A stretch of DNA of 64,000 bases from Heliopora coerulea (GCA_030142905.1 JASJOG010000321.1:228055-292054); one strand, 5' to 3'; positions 25,700 through 38,289 are shown, numbered from the stretch's first letter. Numbers and translations are program-made. Notes: generated by a model not told the origin, from the letters alone.

Positions 25700-28600
25700 T
25701 CTCGCTTTATGCCAAACATAAAGCACAGTTTGACACTCAACACATGCTACAACACAGCATGCTATACGAATTCAAGGTCTTCGAGCAAATTAGTATCATT
25801 GACTTGTTCATTTTCACATGAGTTTCCAATTCTTATAAGTATAGCGATACACACTCCTCGACTCTGAGTGAACAGTTAAAAGGTCGCTTAAAAATATCAC
25901 TTCATTTATCTGTTGTACAGTTGCCAACAGTAAAACGAACAATAAGTAAAAGACAACCGTGATTTAAACAAGTTGTAATGTGGTATAGGTCATTGCCCTC
26001 TTTGACTTATATCAGCTCATTGATTGCAGAGTGTTATCAAAAGGTTACGGGTTGTAAGTCTAACTCACAAGCCTTTCCTACCACAAGTCAAGTGTAGTAG
26101 TAAGCAGTTCTACTTAAACTTATGCTGAACTGTTATTAATACCATGAAACATCAGCACTTCAGTAAACTGTTTTCAGAGATTATACAGAAGATCCAATAC
26201 ATGTTTTTACCTTGATCAGCCTCTTACAAACACACACACATATACAGCAGACTAATACCTATGAAACATTTCATCATTAGGCAGGTTCGTTGTATTTAAG
26301 GGTTTGTGCCACCAGTTGTCTCCAAGTTTCTCTATTTTGTGCTGCTCTCTAGTGTTCTGCATGATTCATGCTCGTCTATTCCTTAATGTTACAAATCCAA
26401 TTAATTCTAGGTCATCCGAAGAGATGTGAAACTCTGTGTAGAAACTAAGAGTTTTAAACTTATTTATTCATTTATTTATCTGCTCTATCTTATAAGATAT
26501 TGAGCACTCTACATAAAGTCAATATAGAAACTATCTTGCTGTATTATATTGTATAGTTATATATATATATATATATATATATTGAGCATATACATACATA
26601 CATATATATATAACTATACATAAAAATTAATCTCGGCTGGGTATACCTGAATAATTACCATTCAAGCTTTTAATTCGGAATTCACAAACACTTCCCCACA
26701 ACAAACCTTATACAAATAAGTAATATTAGTGTGGAAGATTTACATTCAGAAATAAAGCAGCATATGCCCTCTAAAAACAATATCTTGTGAATTCAAAATT
26801 CAAGTTATAAAATCAAGGCAAAAATGATCATAATATTTTAACTTTGAGATATACATATTTTGGAAATGTGGGAGCTTGGAGATATCTTCAATGACAGATG
26901 AATGTTTGTCAAGCTCTAATCCTCAAAAGAATGACTTTATGCCAAAGTTGTGATCAAAACCAGGGTTTGTCTCAGTATAATAAATGCCTATTTTTGCCAA
27001 AACAATGAGTTACAGTGAAAAAAATGAGGAATTTCTTGATCATAAGGTGTTCCATGTTTTATATGGGGTGATTAGGATTCAACCTCTCCCCAAGGCTAGA
27101 CAATGTACTTGACAAATTGAATACAGAAAAAGTGTGGCAAACAAAACATTTCAAATATTTGATAATTTAAGAAGAGTTGGTCATGTATAATCAAGATCTA
27201 TAACAGAAGCCTGTTGTTCATGACAGTATGGCTCCTCAGATGTTTGTCAGGAACTCTTTAATTCACCCCAACAATGCAAACTATGTACAATAACACATTT
27301 CATAGGTATGATAAATAAAAGTGGAGAAACTTAATATTAATGGCACAATGTATACCATACATGTACACATTCATTAAACCATTGAGAGAAAGTTACACTA
27401 TTTTTCCAAGGCAAATGATAATCAAATGATAATCAAATGATCAATGATCAATGATCAACCAAGGTCTGCATGGGAATTTGTTTGCCTTAGGCTTTTGAGC
27501 TAATTGAGTGACAAAGGAGCTTAATTCTTATGATATTGTGGGTGTTTCTGCACCAATTCATTTGGTTTTCTGCTTAAAATCATTAAGGAACAGAGTTAAA
27601 CATCGTATGAGCAGTTTATGCCATAAATTACTAGTAAGACATACCTGAGCCTGGTTTGTTTGTTTGTCTTTTAAAAATGTGCTAGTCTAAAGAAAACTTG
27701 TAGCATGGCTAGGTATCATCAGACTGAATAGTTATGCAAATTGACTTAATAAGAAGCTCTGGCACACAATACTAAGCAATATTATAATAGATTAGATTCC
27801 TTAATCATTAGAGACAGGTGATGACCATGAAATACCCATAGGCAGAGATGTATGAAACTAATAAAAGCTATCTCTGTGTGCAACCTCTGCTCTATCAAAA
27901 TATAAAATAACAGAATATCTACCAGTACATATTTTACTAAATTAAATAAACTTATGATGGGCTTGCTTGAAATGTTTCAAAACTTACCCATGCCAGAGGC
28001 TTACCTCTAGTTTCCTTGCCGATGGAGCAAGTCTTCGACCTAGCTGGCCATTAGCCAACAATAAGCAAACATCATGAAAAATCAACAATAAAACTTTCAT
28101 CATTTTACTCAGAGAACACTTGAAAAACTAACAAAATAAACATGAAAACCTTTTAGATAATCAAACAACAGGTACAGTCTACTGCTAGTACATTAAAAGG
28201 CCTTCTTTTCCTTAAATTTACTTTTCTTAAATTTCAACTTCAGAACTATTAAGGTCAAGGCTTTTAAAGATATAATGTACTGGTGGTATTAATAATATCA
28301 GAAAATGTACTGCTGCATTAACAGTTTTGTCATGAAATAGCAAGGGTTTGAAGGTCACATCCTGCCAAAACACGAAGACAAGAAAATAATAGTTTGCATA
28401 AAGGCCTTTTGTCCAAGTGAAATGTACAGTGAAATCAAAACTGAGTGGTTTTATGTGAAAAATAGGCTTCCACGCATATGCTCGTTAGCTGTGTGCAGTT
28501 CAAATAACTTTGTTCACTATCTGCCAAATTTGCACTTCAACATTAAATTCTAGGTACAATATGTAAAGTAGACAAATAACAAAAATATATGATGAGAAAT

Positions 28601-28855
28601 TCGATATAAAATAGTCAGTGTGATCCCAGTGGAAGTCACTTGATATTTTAAACATCAACCATCAAACAGACTGAGGGAAATGGCATTTGAAGATCCAAGG
28701 TTTGAACACATATAATTTTATTTTATACCTTAAATATGGCAATTCTGTTAAAAAAACAAATGACTAATTATCACCTACCTCTGCTTGGAAAATTAGTTTC
28801 TCATCTTTGTATTTTTAGTGGTACAAAACTTTTAAGTCTTAGCTATTTGGTGGTA
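25700..28855. other. AT-rich tract without a supported gene; possible intronic DNA
   Basis: It contains an (AT)n microsatellite at about 26556-26581 and no ORF of note. It is less rich in recognisable transposons than its surroundings. If the promoter and donor near 29.6-29.8 kb are real, part of this region may be introns of a minus-strand gene, but I could not identify convincing coding exons. Confidence 0.3.
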
Positions 28856-28995
28856 TTAACCCTTTAACACAGAGTGTGCCATATATCAGACACCTAAGAA
28901 CAAAAGAACCAGTGAGAGAACAAAGGAAAAACAAAGAGAGAATTAAGAACAAAAGAAAACAAATCATGGATCCTGCCATGTCTTGCATATTACTG

Positions 28996-29236
28996 TTAAC
29001 CTTTCAATCCCAATGGCTGCCTTTTACTATTCATTCTGGCTATCACCACACAATTTCACTGAGCTTATATAGCCTTGGTAAAGGTCATTAGTCTCTAATT
29101 ATTAGTCTCTAAACTAAACTGTAGTTTTCTAATCCTTTGACTGCTAATGACGATTACCAAGGCTATATAAGCTCAGTAAAATTGTGTGGTAATATCCAGA
29201 ATGAAAAATAAAAGGCAGACATTGGGATCCTGGATA
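28996..29236. mobile_element. Fold-back MITE (~240 bp)
   Basis: The left half (CAATCCCAATGGCTGCC onward) is mirrored by the right half (GGCAGACATTGGGATCC), including CTTATATAGCCTTGGTAA against TTACCAAGGCTATATAAG. The whole element can fold into one long hairpin. A TTAACCCTTTAA motif at 28856 resembles the piggyBac-type end at 56104, but its partner end was not found. Confidence 0.65.
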
Positions 29237-29615
29237 AAAACCTCCCTAAACCAGGGACAAGCATATGGTACATGACCTTTGCTTTGGAAATAATCTCTCC
29301 ACCTCAACTGGTTGGTAAAAGCAAGCGAACATTTTGAGTGATTGATATGATATTTAGAGCAAATATTTTTAAACCACTATCGAAAACTCTAGTTCAAATT
29401 GTAATTGTTAAAACGGTGCTGCCACTAAATTTGAAAAGACGAGATTATTCATAAGATTTTTATCACAAGAAATGCTTGTTTAACAAATGGAACAGGAGAC
29501 ACAACTAGGGAACTTCAACTAAGGTAATTTAATATTAAGTCCAATGCCATGACCAGGAGAACCAAGTTTAACCAGAAGAAAAAGCCAACTTTAAATGTTT
29601 TACGTGTTCTTACCT

Positions 29616-29775
29616 TCGACCGTTTGTTCGGTACAACAAGTTGTCAACGCAAGGCTTATTTTGGTTCAATGAAGTACGTCCCGAGACTTCTAGACAATAA
29701 AAACCAAAGAAATGTGCTCCTTCCCTGCACTTTATAAAATAGCACTCGTCCTACGCACGCTCTGATTGGACAAGC
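29616..29775 (-). promoter_or_regulatory. Possible minus-strand promoter and untranslated first exon
   Basis: Reading the minus strand, a CCAAT motif (GTCCAATCAGAGCG, about 29757-29770) is followed by TTTTATAAAG (about 29733-29742). Roughly 100 bases later comes a strong donor, GGTCGAAG then GTAAGAAC, near 29616. The stretch between has no ATG, so it would be 5' UTR. No downstream exon could be identified, so this is a weak call. Confidence 0.25.
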
Positions 29776-31745
29776 CTCATTTTCTCTCAGAGTACGTAGT
29801 CATGGCTGACGTCTTTTTCATTTTGTATTAGGATACAGAGACATAAATGACATCACGAAAACTCGGGAAATCCTTGGTTATTTCATAAAACAGATAGAAA
29901 ATAGCTTTCGTGTCTCTGTACTGTGATAGAAAGATGAACGAAGCCATTTCAACCGGAAATATACCAGAAAATACTCGGCTAAGCCTCGTGTTTTCACTGG
30001 GCATTTTTCTGGTCAAAATGACGTCATTCATGTTTCTATCACAACACAGAGACGCTCAAGTAATTTTTTATTTGTTAAACAGACATGGATGACGTCACGA
30101 AAACTCAAAAACCTACCGTTATGATTTAAAATAACTTTTTAGACAATTTGTGGTGTGAAACTGCCGTCCATTATTTAAAGTTGTTCAAAATTAATGTAAA
30201 ACTTAAGGCTGGATGAGAGAAAAATTTTACTACATAAATGAGATGCTGCTAAGCTATCAAAAGAAGTATATATGAACGTAAATGAGTGGAGAGGAAACTT
30301 ACAGTGTAACAGGGAACTCCGAAAAACAACATCTTGAAGATTTAAGATTAAAGTGAAAAAAAGACGAATGTATAAGGTAATATTTCGACCTTATTCCAAA
30401 GTCATTGACAAAGACCTGATGACTTCTAGAAGCACTTACAGTCAGTCAAAAATACTTACACTATGCTTACATATTTCAGACGACGCTTTGGAGGATGTGT
30501 CCTTTCTCAGAGGGGAAGAACGACGGTGAGACCGTCCGAAACGTATGCACAGCTTAAGTATTTTTTTTTGACCTTTTGTGAGCCTTTGATTTTCTTTCGT
30601 TTAACGTTACACGAGAGAAACTATTGACCCGTATTTATTCGAATAAGCGTGCGCTGTGCTTATTCAAAACTTTGACTGTAACCGGGGTGCGGGTAATCGA
30701 GAGAGTGCATTGTTCACAGTGGCTTAACGAGGGGGTGCAGTAAGTGCATCTACCCAGGGTGGCACTTCATTGGGGAGCGGCAATTTCCGCCATCAGTATC
30801 CTGAAAATGTTGACCCACAATTGGTTGCAGTAGCGTAAAAGAATGTTACTAGGGTGTAATAACTACCATAAATGTTCATTCAATGTTTTTCCCCCGGTGG
30901 AGAGGAGTGTGAGCAACCCAGCGATATTTGACCATGTATGTAAGTCCCAGCATTGGAAATTTGACCTCAGTCCGGGAGTCGGACACGTCAGGCGTCGCTA
31001 TCTTGGAAGTCGACAAAGGCCTGAGTGCTAGAACTTGAATATGTGACCTTCATGTAAACTAGTAACAATGGCAGTCGTTAAGACAGCAGCAACGTTCTCG
31101 CCGTTGTATTAACCACAGTCGCAAAGACGAAGTAAAGATCCATTCTATTTTCTTTGTAAAGGAAGCCGTCATATGTTTGTTGGTTTTTTTTTTGAGGGGA
31201 CGGCATTTTCCACTCCAGATCCGGGCGGCAATTTACCTTGTCACGTCACTGCTTATTCAAAACCTCAAAACATTGGGTGTCCTTTTAATATTTGAAACTA
31301 AAACTATCAACACACACACACAAAGCAAAACAAGATATAGTAATACCTTATTATCATAAAATATAATAATAAATAGACGTTCCACTTAAAGTCTTAAACA
31401 ATATCAGTGTCCATATCAACTAAATCATTGTCAATGTCTACGATCAGATTTTCTGGTTCTACCTCCTCTATATCGCAATCCGTTTGATTCACGAACTTAT
31501 CGATGACTCTGGACGACTTCAGAACTATTTTTTAAGTGTACATATTTAGTATAAATCTAGTACAAATCGAATTCAGGGGGTGCGCTTGGACGAGAGAGCG
31601 CGCTTATCTAAAACGCACTCACCAACCACGAAGACAAGTAATCTATAATTCTTGTAGCTTTTGTACGAATTCATGAACAAGTGTCAGTATCCTGTATAAA
31701 ATTTGGACGGGACTAATCATTGAAAATAAAAATCATGAGTTTTAA

Positions 31746-34700
31746 TCCAGGATTACAATTCAAAATCTTTTGAAAATCTCAAGCCAAGTATTGAATGGTA
31801 TTGACCGCTCTTGTCCACCCACGTATTTCTTATACTCCGGATCTTTCTCTCCAGGTTCCCCATTGCCAATAACGTTTTTGCTTTACATTCTCGAGCTGCA
31901 TGCTTGGATTGAAAAACACTTGAGCATTCCTAACGAAGAAAAAACGTTAGGTCTATGTGGTTTTTTAACTTCTCTTTTTACCTCATTATTTACTCAGGAT
32001 CCTAAACAGTTGTCCTCAGTGACATCTGAGAGGCAGCTCCAAGCCCTCACCAGAGGCGTTGAGGAGAATTCTCGGAATATTTTAGTGGAGGGTTCTAGAC
32101 AATCACCCATGGAGGGATCAAGTAACAGAGAAGATGCAAACCCAATGAACACATCTACCTCTGGGGAGGAAAAAAGTCAATACAAGCACAATCGCTATAA
32201 GCTTTTGATGTGCACGATCTCAGATACGCTTACTTCTGGCGAAGCGTCAAAATTACAATCGTGGGCCAACGAAAAGCTTTCAACGAACGTCTCCTCGGAT
32301 GTCGAAGGAGTGCTTCGCAACCTCAATCAAGAAAAAGTCATTTGCATTTCAGATTTGAGTCAGTTGAAAGAGTTTTTTTGGTCAATTCAAAGAGTTGACT
32401 TGGTGCATCTCATTGATTGCTTTCACGAGGACGATTTTGCCCCGTTACACCACATGAATTCAAGTCGAAATCTAAGAGGGGGAATACAAAGAGCCGATGG
32501 CCAAAGTGGAGCCAGCCAAAGAACTGGCGGTTCTACAAGGATTCATTCAAGAACCGAATCTGCTACAACGAGGTCTAGAAGCAGCTCTACAACAGTTGAT
32601 TTAACGGCTGAAAATCCAACGGCAGCTCAAGGAGTATTAATGAACTCGAACTTTCCATTGTCGTCAGGGAATGCTTCTTATGCTTCGTCCACGCGAAGTT
32701 CTTCCTCTTTCCAGCTTTGGAATGGCGAAAATAAAGAATCTCCGAGTGGGAAGCGATCTGGGTTCTCTGTGGTCCCTCAGTCTCTTGATGAAACTGAAGG
32801 TAGGGTATATTTGCAAGGGCGCAACTGGAGGAGGGTTGGGGGTAGACCTGTCCCGATTGTGCTCGTAAAATATTAAAAAGTTGTTCCCTAGAATGCCGAA
32901 AAGTTGCTGAAAAATTGCCAAAATTCGAAAGAGTTGCTAAGTTTCATGATATTTTCATACAAACATTAATTAAAGTTTTATTTTTGGTCCTTCTCAATAA
33001 TTGCAAATATCGGTTAAGAAAAATAGCTTGAAACCTGAAGCTTTAAAAGGAACCTCTTAACAGAACAAGACTTCTAATGGTTCATTTGACGAATTGCTGT
33101 GAGGTATGTGGGAACTTGAGACCAACGATAGGCCTGCGAAAGTGGCAGGTTATTTGTTCAAAACGTTGATAAACATCAATAAATTCGCAGAAAATGAAGT
33201 TTTCTAACTTTCCAACTTGATATGTGCTGTAAACCGATAATTTGCTCAAAAGTTGTTCGGAAAGGAAAATTTTGCTTAAGGTTGCTCGAACTACAAAAAG
33301 CTGCTCCAAACGCCAATTGTTGCTCAAAGTTGCCAAGCAATATCGGGACAGGCCAAGTTGGGGGGAGCAGTGACTTCTGCCCCTTTCGTGGGAAATCTTA
33401 TTTGTGCCCTACTACTGACAGCTTTTTGCCCTCATTTACCCAAATCATGAAAGTCTATTTCATTTGAAATGATCGAAATCGCCTCAGTGGTGGCTTAATT
33501 CCACCATCCGACCCCTGCCCTTCAAAATTCCTGGTTGCGCTCGATTTCTCAACAATTTCAACTGATTAAAATGCGAGGTCGTATCGATATACAGGACCGC
33601 ACAAGCAGAAAGAATTGTAGCCGTGGAAACTTGTACCCATCAATTAATGTGATTGCTATTTCATCACAGCACCAAAATCCCTTGAGCTGAACAAGCTTGG
33701 AGCGGCCTTCTTGTAAGTTGCCACAACAAAGTTGATTGCATAAGCGTTCCCATGGCGTGCAGTGGTTTTTATTATGTGACGTCTGTTAGGGACTGTTTGC
33801 AAGCTTGCTAGAAATTGTTATTATATTTCTTATATCAACAAGCAGGCTTGTAGACAAGGAGTTCAGATGCTTGCGCGTATTAAGTATCAGTATGGACCAG
33901 ATAAGTCTCTTGATGAGATTGTTTCAATAGTTCGCTACGGCTCAACCCATCACTAGTGGCCACAAAATTGTTGAAGTTTAAAGAAATAGAGCGAAAAAAT
34001 AAATAAATAAATAAATAAATAAATAAATGGGAAATCGTTATCTTGGAACGTAATATTACCGTAAACACAAGAATAGACATAATAATCGATCACATGTGTT
34101 ACAGGTTAGTTCTCAGCGGTCCTTTATTAAGTATAATACACCTAAGGGTGAAAAGGAAGCTCCAGTGGTACAAAATAAGTACATTTTTAGGGCCCTTGAC
34201 AACCCTTAAATCCAAAACTGGATCATCGCAAAATGATTACATCAGAGTATCAGACTTGCAAAATCACGGTAGTGAAGCACGTGTGAGAAACCTACCGTTC
34301 CACCCGTTCTAATACGCTTATAGCGTCAGTTCTAAATTTTAGAATAACGCTTTGAAGCGTGGCCAGATTGTAACCTGGGCAACTTGACCTCAACCTAACC
34401 CTAAACCTAATCCTAACCCTAACCTTAATCCTAACCCTAATCCTAATCCTAACCCTAACCCTAACCTTAATCCTAACACTTTGATCAACTCCCTCCAGTT
34501 TTCGGGGAAAAACTTTCTAAAGGCCAGATTGCTCAGGTTAGAATCTGGCTACGCTTCAAAGCGTCATTCTAAAATTTAGAAATGACGGAAGCGTTTTAGA
34601 AGAGGTGGTACGGGGGAAAAACTGAGAGTGAAGTCAATATTAGACCGCTTCATGGATATGTTAGACAACCGAATCAAACCTTGATTGGGACGAAACGTTT

Positions 34701-37221
34701 TCCAGAGGAAGGTTTCCTGCCCCCATTCTCCCCCCAAAAATGACTTTTCAACTAATTACTTTCACTGAATCAAACCTTGTGTATTCAGTTTGTGCTGCAG
34801 GGAAAGTAGAACAAGCATTGCAAAGAAACCACCCAGTTTGACTGTGTCTTCATCCTTATGTCGCCGAAATGTATTCACCTCACTTTCATCTTTTTTATAT
34901 TTTAAGAATTCAGTGACTTCCAACATCGGACTAGAAGGCAAGATAAAACTGAGTAATATTATGGCAAAAACAGACGGCATACGAGAAAACGTACCAGCTA
35001 GGATATTTTGCCGATCAGTAAGGTTATTTTCAACCGGAAAATAAGCTCACAAGAACGAAATGCCTCTTTTGAACCTGCTAGTCAGGTTTTTTTGTAAGCT
35101 ATCTGTTTTTGGCGCAAGAGTGACCTATTGTTAACCTATCGTAAAAGACATATTAACATGTTTACTAGCTTTTTCTCGGTAAGGACTTTGCTAGATCTCG
35201 GACAACACCTTTCTACAACCCTCTTTTGTGATTTCGGTGAGTTCTTCGTGTAAATTGTCTATCAAGAGTTGAATCGAAAGTGCTAAAGTGATCCTTTTTA
35301 ATACCGATCCAAAATGAATGGGAGTCCGAGATGCATCGAACTTAACCAATCAAACAAGATAAGCCGATATGGTGGAGTATTTTGGGTTAGAAAATAGTAA
35401 CCTTGAAAAATTTTAACTTTGTGGCCCAATTTGATGATGTTTTCTCTGATTTTAATTGTCCTGCGACGTCCTGAAAAATTCCCTGTACTTGAGGAAAAAA
35501 TGAAGAATTCCGTATGCAGCTTGAAAACCTCAACACATTTGTAATTTCACAGCAGAGATTATAAAACTAGAGCTGTATATAGTAACTTGAACAACGACCA
35601 TCCTGCGTGATGTATAATTTATCCTAATGGTTCATTTTATCTTATCTTTTGACCAACAGAGGAACTCTTCTTGATGTGCAGCTTAAAGAGGTACACAGAT
35701 GCCGAGTTGAATCACCCCATGAACAATGTTGCATTTGCCTTGAGGTAAATACGTTGAGATTCAACCTACGAAACGCGGTTCATCATTTATCATTCAAAAT
35801 CGTTCAACATTTGTTTTTCCCAGCAAATGTTCGTCAAGAAACGTAGGCCGACAAATTTTGAACCGTAAAGGGCCAAACAGTTGAGAAACTGCCGAAACTA
35901 TAAACAAAATACCCGACAAAGTAATCAATGAGATGTAAAATGATGGTCAGTCATTTGCTCTTCCTTACCTCCATCAGTTTACTGAGAATTGGTGCTATTT
36001 TGTGTTTTCAAATCTAAAAAAATATGAACTTGTAATTTGTTTCCCTGTTGACCATTTATCGAGTCTCAATGTTGATCTTTTAACCCACATAAATAGCTCT
36101 ACTTCAATGAAATGAATGGTTCTAAGGACTCGAAAAAAGGTTAACAATTATCATATAACAAAGTGTTAGCATTTACTGTAATTAAATAACCTACAGGCAT
36201 ATATGTTTAAAAGCGAGAAAAAAAGGTCTTTTTGGATCCCAAGTTGGAAAAATCTTTCCTAAATAAGCGAATAGTCAATCAGCTCTGAACTCACCTAGCG
36301 AGAAGCAATGCTTTGAAAAAAGGGAAGCTTAATGCTCAGCATTCAAATGCATACATTAAGATTTTATGCTGGGATTTAGCGTTCATTTTCGAGGTCCATA
36401 TTAAAGTTAAAAGCATAAATTAAATCCTGGGTAAATGATTTCTACTATTCACATTTTGCTGCCCGAGACGTCTCCCCTTGACGAGTTAAATTGCGTGGCG
36501 TTAACCCGAGTAAAATAAGTTGACCCAGAGTAAAATAATAGAACTTAGATTAGCGCCAAAAAGCTTTTTGGCCACTACTTTTTAGGAAAGAAGCATAGTA
36601 ACACTCAGTCCAGCTATACAATATTATGGTTGGTTAGGATTGGGATTTGTAGAGAGAATCTTGTCGGTTGGAACTCCAAGTATAGTCATGTGAACTTTTT
36701 CTCGTCTAATCGCCGAAGTGGTTTGTTAATTTGAGAGACATCCATAACCTTATTTTCTCCTTGTTAATCATTTTTTGTAGGATGCATTCACAGGTTGTCA
36801 GATTCTGCCGTGCTCCCACAAAGTACACAAAGAATGTGCGATTCAAATGATTCGGAGAGGAAGGTTAGTGCATACCTTGTAATACATTGCACTTTTCAAT
36901 CCTCTACGCTCACTTGGACGCAAATGCGCATTCACGTACACGCACAAATAATACACATACATGTACACCAAAAACGTTCACACGAACTCACACACGCAAA
37001 TATACTCTCACGTACTCACACCTTCAAACAGAACAACGTTTGCATAAACACTGTCAGTAAATTTATCATTCACAGATGTAAAGGTCCATTACACATGTCA
37101 ATGCTAACTTCAATATTTGCTTTTTTCACCCTTTTTTCTAAATAGACCTCATTGTCCAATTTGTCGCGAACGTTTTGCTCGGAAGTTGCTGAGGGGGTCA
37201 TCGCCACCTCCAAACACTTAA
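31746..37221 (+). CDS. Gene A: DED-RING protein, CHY-less paralog of gene B (5' end unknown)
   Basis: Four exons can be joined in frame: about 31751-32799, 35662-35744, 36781-36863 and 37147 to about 37221. The first, about 350 codons, carries a death-effector-like domain (YKLLMCTISDTL through RVDLVHLIDCF) followed by a Ser/Thr-rich linker. The last three encode a RING-H2 finger: CCIC, LPCSH, VHKEC, CPIC. From family knowledge, DEDs mediate homotypic contacts in death and immune signalling, and RING fingers recruit E2 ubiquitin-conjugating enzymes. The order and exon boundaries of the RING match gene B, but no CHY or CTCHY exon is found in the 2.9 kb intron. The first exon opens at an acceptor-like TTTTAATCCAG without an ATG, so an upstream exon is missing; an internal ATG at 32109 is another possible start. 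It could be a working DED-RING gene or a decaying copy. The final few codons are uncertain. Confidence 0.65.
31751..32799 (+). CDS. Gene A exon with death-effector-like domain
   Basis: The DED lies at about 32196-32441 and keeps the RxDL motif as RVDL in the last helix. Upstream is a poorly conserved segment containing a hydrophobic stretch (PITFLLYILELHAWIEKHL) and a linker resembling the one before gene B's DED. The donor AACTGAAG/GTAGGG leaves one base, so the next exon must supply two. Past the donor the frame stays open to 32876, but that part lies inside a transposon-like repeat. Confidence 0.65.
32196..32441 (+). other. Death-effector-like domain of gene A
   Basis: An 82-residue helical-pattern segment with the hydrophobic spacing of a DED: LL..I...L at the start, a VISDL-type turn in the middle and RVDLVHLIDCF at the end. 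Roughly half of the residues are identical to gene B's DED. The E/D-RxDL charge pattern expected of DEDs is present at RVDL. Confidence 0.65.
32810..33375. mobile_element. MITE-like insertion abutting gene A's donor site
   Basis: CCTGTCCCGATTGTGCT near 32848 mirrors AGCAATATCGGGACAGG near 33340, and GGGTTGGGGG mirrors the AGTTGGGGGG run just outside. The interior repeats GTTGCT-type words. There is no transposase. It begins within about ten bases of the gene A donor. Confidence 0.5.
33998..34028 (+). repeat. (AAAT)n microsatellite
   Basis: About eight AAAT units just left of the 34.3 kb MITE. Confidence 0.9.
34293..34613. mobile_element. MITE with long inverted ends and a telomere-like interior
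   Basis: Inverted arms of about 85 bp contain TTCTAAATTTTAGAATAACG and GCTTTGAAGCGTGGCCAGATT at the left. They mirror AATCTGGCTACGCTTCAAAGC and CATTCTAAAATTTAGAAATG at the right. The 100 bp between them are CCTAACCC/CCTTAATCC repeats. The whole element sits in the 2.9 kb intron of gene A. Confidence 0.8.
35662..35744 (+). CDS. Gene A exon: end of CTCHY region and first RING cysteines
   Basis: Entered from the second AG of CAACAGAG, it restores frame from the DED exon (G plus GA). It reads TLLDVQLKEVHRCR, then EQCCICLE before the donor GTAAAT. It matches the 3' two-thirds of gene B exon 5; the part encoding FHCDVCGVC is missing, so the CTCHY finger is incomplete. Confidence 0.7.
36781..36863 (+). 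CDS. Gene A exon: central RING
   Basis: Acceptor TTTTTTGTAG and donor GTTAGT bound 83 bases, the same length as gene B exon 6. It encodes DAFTGCQILPCSH and VHKECAIQMIRRG, giving RING cysteine 3, both histidines and cysteine 6. Confidence 0.8.
37147..37221 (+). CDS. Gene A last exon: final RING cysteines
   Basis: After a TTTTTTCTAAATAG acceptor the frame gives PHCPICRERFARKLL, supplying the last cysteine pair, followed by a short tail and stop. It aligns with gene B's last exon. The exact stop position is uncertain by a few codons. Confidence 0.7.
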   Translation, partial: PHCPICRERFARKLLRGSSPPPNT

Positions 37222-37450
37222 AAAGTGATGTAAATTCTATTTCACGAACGCGACGGCGAAAAATTTTACCTATGTGACGCTGAAATAATTATGTTCGAAC
37301 TCCTTCCTGTTCAAGACAGTAAAACCGTTTGTTGTTTGGAAGAGTAAAACAATGAAATCGAATCTGTATTTAAAGAAGGACATTTTCAAGTGCCAGAATA
37401 GTATATTTTAAGACACTGCCGGGACCAGTGGGAAAAATACCACTCTAGGG

Positions 37451-37819
37451 CATTGGTGTAACTACTGAGGTGGCCTGCGGGGCTACGGCCCCCCAAAAAT
37501 TTATTGGGCCACCTCAACTTGTAGAGTAATATAATCTTCAACCTCTATAAAGTTGGACATTTTTGCAATTGCATGTGTGCAGGATGAAAAATTTGAGTGT
37601 TTAAGAGGATCTCCCTGAAATCTGTACTTGATGTTGGCCTCCCCCAGACTTGCTGAGGGCCCGCCTTAAGGCCCCCTTCAAACTTCTTGAGGGTCCGCCT
37701 TAAGGCCCCCTTCAAACTTCTTGAGGGCCCACCTTAAGGCCCCCTCAAATTTGCTGACGGCCCAACTTAAGGGCCCCCTCACACTTGCTGAGGGCCACTG
37801 CTAGTGAATTACGCCACTG
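37451..37819. mobile_element. hAT-like MITE carrying a minisatellite
   Basis: The ends CATTGGTGTAACTACTGA and the inverted CAGTGGCGTAATTCACTA are flanked by an exact 8-bp duplication CTCTAGGG (37443-37450 and 37820-37827). The interior (about 37640-37800) is an array of about five units of roughly 33-36 bp built on CTTGAGGGCCCGCCTTAAGG. There is no ORF. Confidence 0.8.
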
Positions 37820-38289
37820 CTCTAGGGTCTGCGCCAATCTGGATTCCCTCTAGATTTTCTGGCTCGCGGGTTCGACTCCCAGCTGGCAGTATAGTGGCAT
37901 ATTTCGCGACTGCATGGTCCCGATCGGGTCTGAAAATGTAAAATTATGACACTCAAAAATATACTTCCTCAAATACGAATTCCGTTTTATGTGATCAAGT
38001 ATGCGTGCCAAGTATTATCACTTTTGAAGGGACTAATTTACGAACACTACGAACACATGTCAATCAATTGTGTTGTTAAGGTTTTTAACTTAAACGAACT
38101 CAGAGATCTTACCTTTTCAGCAGAGCGGTAAAATCTGGTAGATTCACAAGTATTATTTGAAAAAGCTTTATTAGCTTTGCATAGTGTGAAAAATATTCTC
38201 TACGCGTTCGAGATGTCGTAAACATTACCTGCAATCGTTTACGACAGGGCACGTGACCTTTAGACTGGACTTGAACAGCATATTTCCAA

